From Megachile rotundata (Eukaryota > Arthropoda > Insecta > Hymenoptera > Megachilidae): a stretch of 64,000 bases of DNA. Positions 47,370-60,200 of this stretch are shown piece by piece (within the stretch, counting starts at the first letter, position 1; every line of letters begins with the position of its first letter). The position numbers were made by a program, and so were the translations under genes. Location of the stretch: contig NC_134993.1 in NCBI RefSeq assembly GCF_050947335.1, positions 10,230,001-10,294,000 of the forward strand. The letters are read 5' to 3'. The notes beneath the pieces are model-generated. The model saw only the letters and a program-made list of their open reading frames with translations, did no database searches and was not told the DNA's origin.

Positions 47370-48375
47370 TTGTTTGAAAAGACCTATATTTTTTGCGAGG
47401 GTGATCAGGTATTATTTCAGTGAGAATTATTTTCTTGAAACTGTATTTGTTTTATAGGGAGATACAGGGTGATTCAAATTTTACGTACTGCTTTCATAAA
47501 AATTATTTGTTTGAAAGGACGTATGTTTTTTGCAAGGGTAATTCAAGGATCAGGTACTCTTTCAGTGAAAATTATTTTCTTGAAACTGTATTTGTTTTAT
47601 AGGGAGATACAGGGTGGTTCAAATTTTATGAACTGCTTTTATAAAAATTATTTGTTCGAAAGGACGTATATTTTTTGCAAGGGTAATTCAAGGATCAGGT
47701 ACTATTTCAGTGAAAATTATTTTCTTGAAACTGTATTTGTTTTATAGGGAGATACAGGGTGATTCAAATTTTACGTACTGCTTTCATAAAAATTATTTGT
47801 TTGAATGGACGTATGTTTTTTGCAAGGGTGATTCAAGGATCAGGTACTATTTCAGTGAAAATTATTTTCTTAAAACTGTGAATGTTATATGGGGAGATAC
47901 AGGATGGTTCAAATTTTATGTACTGCCTTCATAAAAATTATTTACTTGAAACGATATATATTTTATGAAAGATGTAGGATTCTAATGTTAACTGCTATTG
48001 TAATGAAAATTATTCTCTTGACACTGTACATGATTTTTAAAAAATACAGGGTAGTTCAAATTTGATGTATATCTTTCATAAAAATTATTTTCTGAGAATA
48101 AAATATTTGATGGAAGATACAGAGTGATTTAAATGTTAACTACCATTATAATGAAAATTATTTTCTTGACACTGTGCACCTTTTTTGGAAGATACAGGGT
48201 GGTTCAAATTTGATGTACTGCTTTCATAAAAATTATTTGCTTGAAACAACATACTCTATACTACATATATCACATGTATATTACATATAGGATGATTCAA
48301 AAGTCACTTATCAATGACAATTGCTGACTTATATTGATATGTCTTTTATGAAATATACAGGGTGTTTCAAACATG
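47370..48375. repeat. 145-bp array with TACAGGGTGRTTCAAA core, 4 regular plus degenerate units
   Basis: GATACAGG anchors at 47461, 47606, 47751 and 47896 are exactly 145 bp apart. Further cores at about 48044, 48119, 48193 and 48355 are irregularly spaced and more diverged. Each unit also contains TTTCATAAAAATTATTTG and GAAAATTATTTTCTTGA. The plus-strand open frames across the regular part are shadows. Confidence 0.94.
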
Positions 48376-49194
48376 AGTTTCTTAAAATTTTTCCAGGTTC
48401 AAATACTTGTATTATTCACAGTCAATTTTACTACTTAATTTTACTTATATATTATAGCGATTACATTATATAATATTATGTTACAAATATAGTACAAATA
48501 TAATGGATTATATATTAGTTAAAAAATGTCTGAATATAATATTTTTACACATGCTGTTGCTATTAAATTGACCCAGAAAATTTTTCGTACAAACAAAAAT
48601 GAATACCAACGTAAATAACTACATATAAAAGAGACTGTCCTACTTTGTCAAAATTTTTCCGTAGAAAAATTTAATTCTCTAACGAGAAGATAGATAATCA
48701 GCAATAAAATAATCAAGATGACGTAACGAAACCCTTTCATAACGGTGTCAAGACGTTAACATAGAAGTTACCGAACCGTGAAATAAATCTTTCTCATTGG
48801 ATTCTCGTAGCGGGCTGTTATCTTCGTGGCAGAACCATTTTTCACGGAGAATCCGAGAAACAGTTGGTCCCCTTTAAATTATGTAAGTCGACTGACAATT
48901 TCATCGCAGTTCCACGCTGTTTTACCACCGAACCGCAGAATAAAACGTGTACAAAAACGAACTCCACGTCGAAAGAATCGTATTTTACCATTCTGCTGCA
49001 TTTTTAAGTTCCCACGGAGGAGGATAACCGTGTCACGCATTCTTAAATTTACCAACTGGTGATGCAACTTAATGTAACACCTGGATTACGGATATTATGT
49101 TGGCAGATAAATTTAAAAACTGTCACTCCTTCTTCGATGTCTCTTTTTTTTTATTTAGAATTCAATTATTTGAACTCTCGTTTTTTTGGTAATT
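48376..49194. other. Unique AT-rich region, no gene recognised
   Basis: Opposed frames at about 48826-49067 lie in a slightly GC-richer patch but match no family I know. Confidence 0.4.
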
Positions 49195-50770
49195 GTTGCT
49201 TTTTAAAAATTTAATTAATTCCGAAATTCGCAATTCCAAAATTCCAAGCTACGAAATTATAAAACTTCGAAATCTCAAATTTCAGAATTTGGAAACTCAA
49301 TTCCAAAAATCTTCAATTCCAAAATTTCCAATTCCAATATTGCCAATTCCAAAAATCCTCAATTCTAAAATTTCCAATGCCAATATTGCCAATTAAAAAA
49401 TCCTGAATTCCAAAATCCGCAATTCCAAAATTTTTCAATTAGAAAATTCGCAATTCCAAAATTTCCAATTCCAAAATTCGCAATTCCAATATTGCCAATA
49501 CCAAAAATCCTCAATTCCAATATTCCCAATTCCAAAAGCCTCAATTTCAAAATTCCCAATTCCAATATCGCCAATTCGAAAATCCTGAATTCCAAAATTT
49601 TTCAATTAGAAAATTCGCAATTCCAAAATTCCCAATTCCAATATTGCCAATACCAAAAATCCTCAATTCCAATATTCCCAATTCCAAAAGCCTCAATTTC
49701 AAAATTCCCAATTCCAATATTGCCAATTCGAAAATCCTGAATTCCAAAATTTTTCAATTAGAAAATTCGCAATTCCAAAATTCCCAATTCCAATATTGCC
49801 AATACCAAAAATCCTCAATTCCAAAATTCCCAATTCCAATATTGCCAATTCCAAAATTCCCAATTACAAAATTGTTTATTCCAAAAGCATCAATTGCAAA
49901 ATTCCCAATTCTAATATTGCCAATTCCAAAATTCCCAACTCCAATACTGCCAATTCTAAAAATCCTCAATCATAAAATTCGCAATTCCAAAATTTCCAAT
50001 TCCAATATTGCCAATACCAAAAATCCTCAATTCCAAAATTCCCAATTCTAATATTGCCACTTCGAAAATCCTGAATTCCAAAATTTTTCAATTAGAAAAT
50101 TCGCAATTCCAGAATTCCCAATTCCAATATTGCCAATACCAAAAATCCTCAATTCCAAAATTCCCAATTCCAATATTGCCAATTCCAAAATTCCCAATTA
50201 CAAAATTGTTTATTCCATAAGCCTCAATTGCAAAATTCCCAATTCTAATATTGCCAATTCCAAAATTCCCAACTCCAATATTGCCAATTCTAAAAATCCT
50301 CAATCACAAAATTTCCAATGCCAATATTGCTAATTCGATAATCCTCAATTCCAAAATTCGCAATTACACAATTTTTCAATGCCAAAATCCTCAATTCCAC
50401 ATTTTTTCAATACCAAAATTCGCAATTACAAAATACCCAATTCCAATTTTGCCAATACCAAAAATCCTTAATTCCAAAATTTCCAATGCCAATATTGCCA
50501 ATTCGAAAATCCTCAATTCCAAAATTCGCAATTCCAAAATTCCCAATTCCAATATTGCCAATTCCAAAACTCCCAATTCAGTTCCAAAAGCCTCAATTCC
50601 AAAATTCCCAATTCCAAAAATCCTCAATTCCGAAATCCCCAATTCCAATATTGCCAATTCCAAAAATCCTCAATTCCAAAATTTCCAATACCAATATTAC
50701 CTATTCGAAAATCCTCATTTCCAAAATTCGCAATTCCAAAATTTTTCACCTCCAAAATTTGAAAATTTAA
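49195..50770. repeat. 15-bp CAATTCCAAAATTCC array with 152-bp higher-order unit
   Basis: Alternating 7- and 8-bp words give the 15-bp step. A block containing CCAAAAATCCTCAATTCCAA begins near 49502, 49654 and 49806, i.e. every 152 bp, with later less regular copies. G is nearly absent from the + strand. The array is related in design, not in exact words, to the one at 20.2-21.5 kb. Frames up to 175 codons are repeat translations. Confidence 0.96.
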
Positions 50771-51289
50771 TAATCTGAAAATGATTTGGAATATTTTGAA
50801 ACGTTTGATATTAAATAACTGCAAAGCAGTCACAATTCCAAATTCTACGACCCTCAACTCTTAAACGTATCAAAATTTGTTAATAACAGAAAAGAAAAAT
50901 AAAAGTAGACACAATAACAACAAGTTTGAACAACTCAAAGATATTGTCTAGTTAGAAATACAAAAATTGCACGTTGCAAGCTGGAGGCCATTTTCTAACA
51001 TTTTATCTACTCGCTTATGGCTGTCACGTCCTGGAGATGTTTCGTTAGTTTACCACTTTAGAGTTCTCGAATCGCATGTCTTTGGGAACGTACGTGCTTT
51101 GCGAGTTTATTACTTACAAAATAACCGCTTTTTAGAAGAACGTGACATTTTCGCGAATTCACCGAGGTCATAATTTTGTCGGGTATATACTCGTTTGAAC
51201 TCTCCAACACCTTTTACGCAATTATTCGCTTCATTTTTATCGAATTTATATGGGTGACTCTAACTACTTCGTTTATGAGAAGACACACA
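50771..51289. other. Unique spacer
   Basis: The plus-strand frame at 50967-51173 is unrecognised. Confidence 0.4.
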
Positions 51290-51545
51290 TTTTAAAAGGT
51301 TTACGAGTTTACACGTTTACAAGTTCATACATTTGCAAGTTTACAAGTTTATACGTGTACAGATTTACAAGTTTACAAGTTTGTAAGTTTACAAGTATGA
51401 AAGTTTAAAGATTTACAAGTTTGCAGGTTAATAGGCTTATAATTTTGCAAGTTTCAAGGTTTACAAGTTTATAAATTTACATAATTGCAAGTTGGTAAAT
51501 GCACAATTTTCAAAGTGAAAAATTCACAAATTTTGTGAGATAGAA
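51290..51545. repeat. 8-bp TTTACAAG array
   Basis: TTTACAAG with TTTGCAAG and TTTATACG variants; degenerates to the right. Confidence 0.88.
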
Positions 51546-52095
51546 ATTCGCAAATGTTCTCTTAATATTGTTATTAATTTAATATAAGTGAAACTACCAA
51601 GACAGTTCCAATACACAAAGTTTGCAAAATCATCAAATTCACAAGCTCATAAAATCTCAACTCTAATATTCATCGATTTATTTATTAACAAAATTTTACA
51701 CAAACAGAAAACGCCAGTTATTACAGCAAATCTTGTAATTTGTAATAAAATTGTAGAGAATAAGTTTCAGGTTACTTAACTCGTGTAACGAGTACCATTC
51801 TTCTGAGAATACACTGATAACATCAAAATGGCGGGCAATTTGCAAGAACACGGTACGGAATAAATTGCACATTTCTCTGTAATTTGCATGATAAATAGAA
51901 TTCTCCCGAGAAATGCTGATAGTATTTGCTCTCAATCATTCTACACGATATTGAGTTAACATGGCCGAGACTTCGGGCAATATTGTTTAATGCCTTCTGA
52001 ACATATTAATTTAAGTAACTTCACTGATTTAATGTCTTCATTTCATGAATTTTTCATCTGTTAACTCTTTGCATATGGAGTGCTTTCGCAACAGA
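51546..52095. other. Unique spacer
   Basis: Contains an isolated TTTAATATAAGTGAAACT word near 51576 like that of the 140-bp satellite, and CAAAATGGCGGG at 51824-51835. No gene is recognised. Confidence 0.4.
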
Positions 52096-52750
52096 TTCTG
52101 TTTACATACATATGCATATGTTACACATGTGTCCATGTGTTACATGTATGTGTGCGTATATGCATTTATGTGTGTGTATATTGTATGTATGTATAAGTAT
52201 GTATATTATATATGTTATACAAAATTATATATGCATAGACTACATACATGCACATAAATTACACATATGTGCATGTGTCATATGTGAGTGTTCATATGTA
52301 CATTCCTATGTGTATATGTTGTATGTAAGTATACATATGTATATTGTATGTGCATATGTCATATGAAATTATATGTGCATAGACTACATACATGTACATA
52401 AATTACACATATGTGCATGTGTCATATGTGAGTGTTCATATGTGCATTCATATGTGTATATGTTGTATGTAAGTATACATATGTATATTATATGTGCATA
52501 TGTCATATGAAATTATATGTGCATAGACTACATACATGCACATAAATTACACATATGTGCATGTGTCATATGTGAGTGTTCATATGTGCATTCATATGTG
52601 TATATGTTGTATGTAAGTATACGTATGTATATTACATATGTCATATAAAATTATATGTACATACATTACATGTCATATGTTATACATAAGTGTACATGCA
52701 TCACATGTGACATGTTACATATAAGCATAAGATCATGTCTCTACCTATTG
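52096..52750. repeat. 144-bp array of alternating purine-pyrimidine CATATGTG words
   Basis: ACACATATGTGCATGTGTCA anchors at 52261, 52405 and 52549 give two exact 144-bp steps, with degenerate flanks. Long runs of CATATG, TGTGCA and TACATA keep purine-pyrimidine alternation. Confidence 0.94.
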
Positions 52751-53880
52751 TACATACGATACATATTACATACAATATTATTGTACTATATATTTAATGA
52801 AAAAATATTTTTACCCATAAAATAAAGTAAAGAAATGAAAGAAATAAGTCTCATGGTGATTATAGCTACAGCACCCACATCGACGACATAAAGTTCTTAG
52901 AGGATCACTCTCGTTTAATCACAGCTTAAGTTCAGTGATCAGACAAGAAACCCGATGCTTTCTCTGCGGTGAAACCGTTGACAAATCGGTTTTACACAAC
53001 GTCTAAGACTAACCTACTAACTTCCTAACTTTCCTCTAGCTTACCGGGTGCTGAGAAACCCTTACTGTTTGTTCGTTATACAACCACCGTCAACACGCTG
53101 CAATGTAGTTGCTTTCAATAAATCGTGGTTTCAATTACATATTGCCTAGTTTACCATTCACTGCTAGTTACTATAATGCTGTTTCAGTGTGCTCGAATCT
53201 GGAGAAATCGTTAGGTCTTTCCTTCATTGGATTTCGATCGTTACTTGCACAGTTAGTTTGTTAAAATTGTGTTTTTTGGAAGAAATTATTTCTTTGATTC
53301 GTACATTTTATTTGATAATTGAAATGATTTTTTATTTTTTTTTTAAATGTATTAATGTGCACATTTTGAAACCGTATAAATCTCAGTCATTTTCCTAGCT
53401 GAAAGAGGAGATCATGCTTCAATTTACAAAATAGCTGCTTACCAAAAAAACGTCTAATGGACGCTTTCATAACACACTCAAAAAATGTAGCATTAAATTA
53501 CATCATAATTTAATAAAGCATATTAATTTCATCCGCAGGCGTACATGGTATCACAATTTAATTTCACGTTTTTCCCACGTCCTACCTTAATGTACTCCAA
53601 ATTATTCTTCTCTCGTATCTCACATATCAAATTGTACACCCGAGCGGTGTAGATGATTTACAACGCATCGTATTTCGAGTTAACAGAATGCATGCAGGTA
53701 TTTAGTTTCGAAGTTAGGTATTTATTAAATACACAGTTGAAGTTACACAGGACCGTGTACTCGCCGAGTTGTTGAACCAACGTGTGTGGACAGTTGAGTT
53801 ATTCGGTCGGAAAACACTTGTGCGGTATCAGGATTATTTTCCATTATCCTTTCTGTAATAATTACTCCCTGAATTAGTAC
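52751..53880. other. Unique region, no gene recognised
   Basis: Short frame at 53189-53398 (+) is hydrophobic but unrecognised. No repeats. Confidence 0.4.
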
Positions 53881-55545
53881 CGCTATTTTCAGAATTTTTC
53901 GCGTTTAAGAGGTCTGTTGAAGTTGTAATTATATAATTTAGCTATCATACTGTGCATAGACACATGTTTATATCTTGTATTTACTTTGCTTTGGTCACAG
54001 TGGCATGCTTCGCTTTATATCTTCATTTTTCTAAATATCTGTAATTCTTTTCAACTCAGATAACGTGGAGAGTTGCAAACTAGTCTTTGAGTAGGCAGAC
54101 ATTTTCTATGGCGTTCAAATTTCACCTCTAGCGCCATCGATACTCCTAACGTAAACGCTCGCACCCTTAATCGCTCATCACCCACACAATTTATAATCAC
54201 GGTAACTAATTGCTATGTATATGTTATCAACGTATTTAGTAATAATTTCGACCTAAGACAATTTTCCGTACGTGACATAATTATAGCCATACAAGTGAAA
54301 TTTTCGTACGTGGTAATTCGATGGCCAGGGACTGTATAATAGTCATACCCGTCATCCACATCATCACAGCAGTCACATTTCCAGCTTCCCTATATCAATA
54401 GTCTTAAGGCTGTTATAGTCAAGCTATTATAGCCATCATCATCACCATAATTGTCACAGCCATTATCAGGATCATAACTGTTAGTATCCACGTTTTTAGC
54501 TTACTTACATCAATAGTCTTAAGGCTGCTTTAGCCATCAATGTTATAGCCATAAAAGTGAAATTTTACGTGGTCCTAATTCGATGGCCAGATTGTATATG
54601 AAGTGCGTCACATACCTGTCGAATAGTATGATTGTGAATGGTATCCTTGCACTATGATTTGTCAGATGCGTCAATAATCACTACAATATTAAAACAAAGA
54701 AAGTTGAAATGTTATGTCAATTTGGTATTATGCGTTGACCATGTAAGTTGCACTTGAATTTCAAGCTAAAGCGTATTAAAAATTCGATTAAAATTGACGC
54801 ATCACGAATGCGTCAGGAACGCGTCATGCATAGTTGAAAAATGCGTCATAAGTGCGTTACCATTGCGGTAAGAGTGCGTCATGAATACATCAAGAGTGCA
54901 TCAGGACTACGTTAAAAGTGCGCCACGTGTGCGTCATGGATGATTAAGAATGCGTTACAAATACATCAGGAGTGCGTCAAGAATTCGTCAAAAGTGCGTC
55001 ACGAGTGCGTCATGGATGTATTAAGAGTGCGTCATGAATACGTCACTACGTCAAAAATGCGTCACGAATGCGTCATGGATGTATTAAGAGTGCGTCTCGA
55101 ATGCGTCACGACTACATCAAAAATGCGTCACGAATGCGTTATGGATGCATTAAGAGTGCGTCACGAATGCGTCATGGATGCATTAAGAGTGCGTCACGAA
55201 TGCGTCATGGATGTATTAAGAGTGCGTGTCGAATGCGTCACGACTACATCAAAAATGCGTCATGGATGCATTAAGAGTGCGTCAGGAATTCGTCAAAAGT
55301 GCGTCACGAGTGCGTCCCGAATGGATTGAGTGCGTCACAAATACGTCACGACTATATAAAAAATGCGTCACGAATGCGTCATGGATGCATTGAGAGTGCG
55401 TCACGAATGCGTCAGGAGTAAGTCACGAATACATCAAAAGTATTTAGTAATAATTTGAACCTAAAACAATTTTCCATATGCGACCTAATTATAGCCATAT
55501 AAATAAAATTTTCATACGTGATTCTAATTCGATGGCCAAGTAAAA
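53881..55545 (-). mobile_element. TGCGTCA-array element, copy 4 (reverse orientation)
   Basis: Same layout as copy 2: outer module (about 55440-55545), box array (about 54794-55435), shoulder, hairpin (one mismatch, GGCGTTC), and ATG at 54102-54100. The frame from the ATG begins MSAYSKTSLQLSTL but meets a stop at about codon 24, so it is not intact. The landmark spacing is again 514 bp. The left boundary is taken where similarity with copy 2 and with the reverse complement of copy 3 fades. Confidence 0.75.
54794..55435. repeat. 11-bp TGCGTCA box array of copy 4
   Basis: Shares its first 200 bp or so almost word for word with copy 2 (for example CAGGAACGCGTCATGCATAG) and then differs in unit order and number. 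This fits unequal exchange within the array after the copies separated. Plus-strand frames are 33-bp repeat translations. Confidence 0.95.
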
Positions 55546-56634
55546 CGTTATTACAGATCCATTACCTTCGAATTTTCGTCCCCGGCTCCCGTGAACTTGT
55601 GTACAATTCCGGGCACGGAATATCGAACGTCTAGATCGGGTAATATAAGTTTAGAAACTCGCGGGAATTTCAAACATGGATTGGACTACGGTCGCCTCTG
55701 TTATTTATTTCGAGTAACTAGTTTGTTATTGCAAGCAGCACGGTCAAGATTGTTTATGCATGGAGTAACTACAGTTTGTTAACAATGTTCGAAATATAAT
55801 CGACCTTGTTTATGTATTATTTGTTAAATAACTTTGGCTTGTTAATGATAAGGTTATGTTTGGTTAAATATTAAATACTGAGTAAATACAGTTTTTTAAT
55901 AGTATGAATGGTAAATTAATGATTGTTTATTTGTTCAATTAAAAAGTAGTAGTTTAAACGAATGTAAAAATTTGAAAAATTCAAGAGTACCACAATGACC
56001 AATTACAAAATTAATAAATTCAATAATACGAACAATAAAAAGCATAAAAATTGAAGAGTATAAAATAATATATTTGAAATACATTTGACTAGAAAAATTT
56101 TTGCAGAAGCAACAATGCAAGGGTTAATAGTTTGTATTAAATAACGTTGTATTTCCGGTCACGATACGGCGCTTCCGATTAAAGAAAGAGCCACTGTACT
56201 CTCTGAAGCCTGCACGAACAAACACAAAAGACGAATAATAGAGAGCCGGGGCAAAAAAGGAGACAATATTTTTATTTGTACTCGAGAGTTGAGCTTCTTC
56301 AAATATACATCCGTGCCGCACACATTAACCAGAATGAAAAGCGGATGCACGCGACAAGAAGAGCGAACAATGAAAATGGCGGCCATCAGCGTTCCGAATG
56401 AAAGTGAGACGGCGATAACGGTAATGATGATGGAAACTGAGAGCGTACGTTTTCGAAAATGTTGTTGTCATCGTGTACGTTTCATTTGGGAACGCTGGAA
56501 AATGGAGGACACTTTGTAGCTCGAAAATTCAGGAGCGTGTCCTTTAAATAAAATTACTAAAGCTCTTTCGACAAATCACTGCATTTCGTAACGAGATCTT
56601 TATATCTTATGTACTCTTTCTTGTTAGATATATA
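55546..56634. other. Unique region, no gene recognised
   Basis: A GC-richer patch lies at about 56150-56520 with opposed frames (56124-56386 minus, 56289-56519 plus). It includes GAAAATGGCGGCCATC near 56372. No family is recognised. Confidence 0.4.
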
Positions 56635-57830
56635 TTTTGAAACTTGTTTATATAAAAATGAGACATTTTTTAAATCAAACACAGTAACTTGTTTATATAA
56701 AAACGAAACATTTTTATGTTTTTTAAAATTCAACACTATAACTTGTTTATATAAAAACGAGACATTTTTACTTTTTTTAAAATTCAACACTATAACTTGT
56801 TTATTAAAAACGGGACATTTTTATTTTTTTAAAATCCAACACAGTAACTTGTTTATATAAAAACGAGACATTTTTATTTTTTTTTAAATTCAACACTATA
56901 ACTTGTTTATATAAAAACGAAACATTTTTATTTTTTTTTAAATTCAACACTATAACTTGTTTATATAAAAACGAGACATTTTTATGTTTTTTAAAAGCCA
57001 ACACTAACTTGTTTATATAAAAACGAGACATTTTTATTTTTTTAAAATCCAACACAGTAACTTGTTTATATAAAAACGAGACATTTTTATTTTTTTTTAA
57101 ATCCAACACTATAACTTGTTTATATAAAAACGAGACATTTTTATTTTTTTAAAATCCAACACAGTAACTTGTTTATATAAAAACGAGACATTTTTATTTT
57201 TTTTAAATCCAACACAGTAACTTGTTTATATAAAAACGAGACATTTTTATTTTTTTTTAAATTCAACACTATAACTTGTTTATATAAAAACGAAACATTT
57301 TTATTTTTTTTTAAATTCAACACTATAACTTGTTTATACAAAAACGAAACATTTTTATGTTTTTTAAAATCCAACACAGTAATTTGTTTATATAAAAACG
57401 AGACATCTTTATTATTTTAAAATTCAACGCTATAACTTGTTTATATAAAAACGAAACATTTTTATTTTTTTAAAATCCAACACAGTAACTTGTTTATATA
57501 AAAACAAGACATTTTTATTTTTTTAAAATTCAACACTATAACTTGTTTATATAAAAACGAAACATTTTTATTTTTTTTTAAATTCAACACTATAACTTGT
57601 TTATATAAAAACGAAACATTTTTATGTTTTTTAAAATCCAACACAGTAATTTGTTTATACAAAAACGAGACATTTTTATGTTTTTTAAAAATCCATTACA
57701 ATAACTTGTTTTTATAAAAACGAGACATTTTTATTTTTTTAAAATCCATTACAATAACTTGTTTATATAAAAACGAGACATTTTTATTTTTTTAAAACCC
57801 ATTACAATAACTTGTTTATATTGTATGTTT
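56635..57830. repeat. About 54-bp minisatellite, about 22 units, each with a TATATAAAA word
   Basis: The unit is approximately ACTTGTTTATATAAAAACGA, GACATTTTTATTTTTTTAAA, ATYCAACACTATA. Length varies from about 45 to 56 bp, largely through the T-run. Because 54 is a multiple of three, minus-strand frames with an 18-residue Lys/Asn/Phe-rich period stay open for up to 101 codons; these are by-products. The last units change to CCATTACAATA. Confidence 0.96.
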
Positions 57831-58544
57831 CTATTTTGGAATTACGAATTTGGGAATTTCCAAGAGCTGTAAAAATGAATTAATAAATTCTCCAAGATCC
57901 CTAAATTGGAAAATGAAAGAATTTCCAATTTTCCATAACCAATGTCGCGACCCGCTATTATATACTTAAGAGGTGATTTGTAAGAGCTCGAAGACGTTGA
58001 ATTATTTAAGCGACATGGCGGCTACGCGAAAACCGCAAGAACGGCAAAAGGCGGGTACATAAGAAGCCTCGCGTTTGCATCGAGGCAAATCGTGAGAAGG
58101 AAGCAGTAGAATGTCGTCGTTGGTGAAAATATGGGGAAAGGGTATTGTATCGTTAGTTTGCGATCAAACGGGATGTAAACTGTTGCTGGAATAGCTCGGG
58201 TGAACGACGCTTGTTAGGCTTCGTCCGCTAATATAAGGCTGAACGTTATATTGTGCTTGGTGGAATACTTTTCAGCATCCACGAAATTCACTCGCAAAGT
58301 TACGGAAGAGGAACGTCACTTTGATGAAAATAGATTTGATGCTAGTTTAACCTTCATTTCGCTTTTAGATCTGAAGTCGCCATTAATCTAGCATTTTCAG
58401 CATTTATTAGGTAAAATTGTAATATAAGCTACCGTGATACACTACTGTACATTATCAACACATTTTAATGATAAACTTTTTATGTTACATTAATATTTTT
58501 GAATTAGCGTTTTGCTATGATAAATTATCAGATTTAAGACAAAT
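57831..58544. other. Unique region, no gene recognised
   Basis: A GC-richer patch at about 58010-58270 includes GACATGGCGGCTACGCG. No exon is supported. Confidence 0.4.
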
Positions 58545-60200
58545 ATTTCATAATTCCACAATTCTATAATTTATCAATTCCACAGTTCTATAATTTCACA
58601 ATTCCAAAATTCCCAATTTCACAATTCTATGATTCTATAATTCCACAATTCCATCATTTCCAGTTCCACAATTCCACAATTCCGTAATTTCACAATTCCA
58701 CAATTTCATTATTCCACAATTCCCAATTCCATAATTCCAAAATTCCCAATTCCCAAATCACCAATTCCCCAATTCCATAATTGCATAATTCCATCATTAC
58801 ACAATTCCGTAATTCTATAATTCCACAATTCTATAATTCCACAATTCCATGATTTCCAGCTTCACAATTCCACAATTCCATAATTTCGCAATTACACAAT
58901 TCCATAATACCATAATTAAAAAATTCCACAATTCCCAATTCCATAATTCCAAAATTCCCAATTCTCCAATCCCACAATTCTATAATTCCCTAATTCTACA
59001 ATGCCACAATTCCATAATTTCACAATTCACCATTCCAAAATTACCAATTTTCCAATTCCATAATTCCACAATTCCATAATTGCATAATTCCACAATTCTG
59101 TAATTCTGTAATTTCACAATTCCATGATTTCCAATTCCCCAATTCCACAATTCCATAATTTCACAATTACACAATTCCATAACTCTATAATTCCATAATT
59201 CAAAAATTCTCAATTCCATAATTCAAAAATTCCCAATTCTCCAAATCCAGAATTCTATAATTCCATAATTCTATAATGCCACAATTCCATAATTCCACAA
59301 TTCCATAATTGCATAATTCCACAATTCCGTAATTCTATAATTCCACAATTCCATGATTTCCAATTCCCCAATTCCACAATTCCATAATTTCACAATTCCA
59401 TAACTCTATAATTCCATGATTCAAGAATTCCACAATTCCCAACTCCATAATTCAAAAATTCCCAATTCTCCAAATCCAGAATTCTATAATTCCATAATTC
59501 TATAATGCCACAATTCCATAATACCACAATTCTATAATTCCACAATTCCATAATTCCACAATTCCATAATTCCAAAATTATCAATTCACCAATTGCATAA
59601 TTCCACAATTCCATAATTGCATAATTCTATAATTCCACAGTTCCATGATTTCCAATTCCCCAATTCCACAATTCCATAATTTCACAATTCCATAACTCTA
59701 TAATTCCATAATTCAAGAATTCCACAATTTCCAACTCCATAATTCCAAAATTCCCAATTCTCCAAATCCAGAATTCTATAATTCCATAATTCTATAATGC
59801 CACAATTCCATAATTCCACAATTCTATAATTCCACAATTCCATAATTCCACAATTCCATAATTCCAAAATTACGAATTCACCAATTGCATAATTCCACAA
59901 TTCCATAATTGCACAATTCTATAATTCCATAATTCCAAAATTCCACAATTCCATAATTCCAAAATTCATAACTACAAAATTCCCAATTCCAAAATTACCA
60001 ATTCTCCAATTGCATAATTCCGCAATTCCATAATTGCATAATTCCACAATTCCGTAATTCTATAATTCCACAATTCCATAATTCTATAATTCCAAAATTC
60101 CCAATTCCACAATTCCTAAATTCCAAAATTTCCCATTTCAAATTTCAGAATTCGGAAATTCGCAATTCCAAAATTACAATTTGTAAAGTTCCAAAAATCC
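58545..60200. repeat. 8-bp AATTCCAC/AATTCCAT array with irregular higher-order blocks
   Basis: AATTCCAC, AATTCCAT, AATTCTAT and AATTCCCC words tile the region. A block starting CCATGATTTCCA recurs at 58848, 59122, 59351 and 59643, so the block length varies (229-292 bp). G is nearly absent from the + strand. Open frames on the minus strand are repeat translations. Confidence 0.96.

Noticed and set aside
16120..56134. Any bacterial or viral gene cluster
   Set aside because: No ribosome-binding sites, operon spacing or recognisable prokaryotic or viral proteins were seen anywhere in the window.
56557..57662. Lys/Asn/Phe-rich repeat protein on the minus strand
   Set aside because: An 18-residue period follows from the 54-bp minisatellite; T-run length changes break the frame repeatedly.
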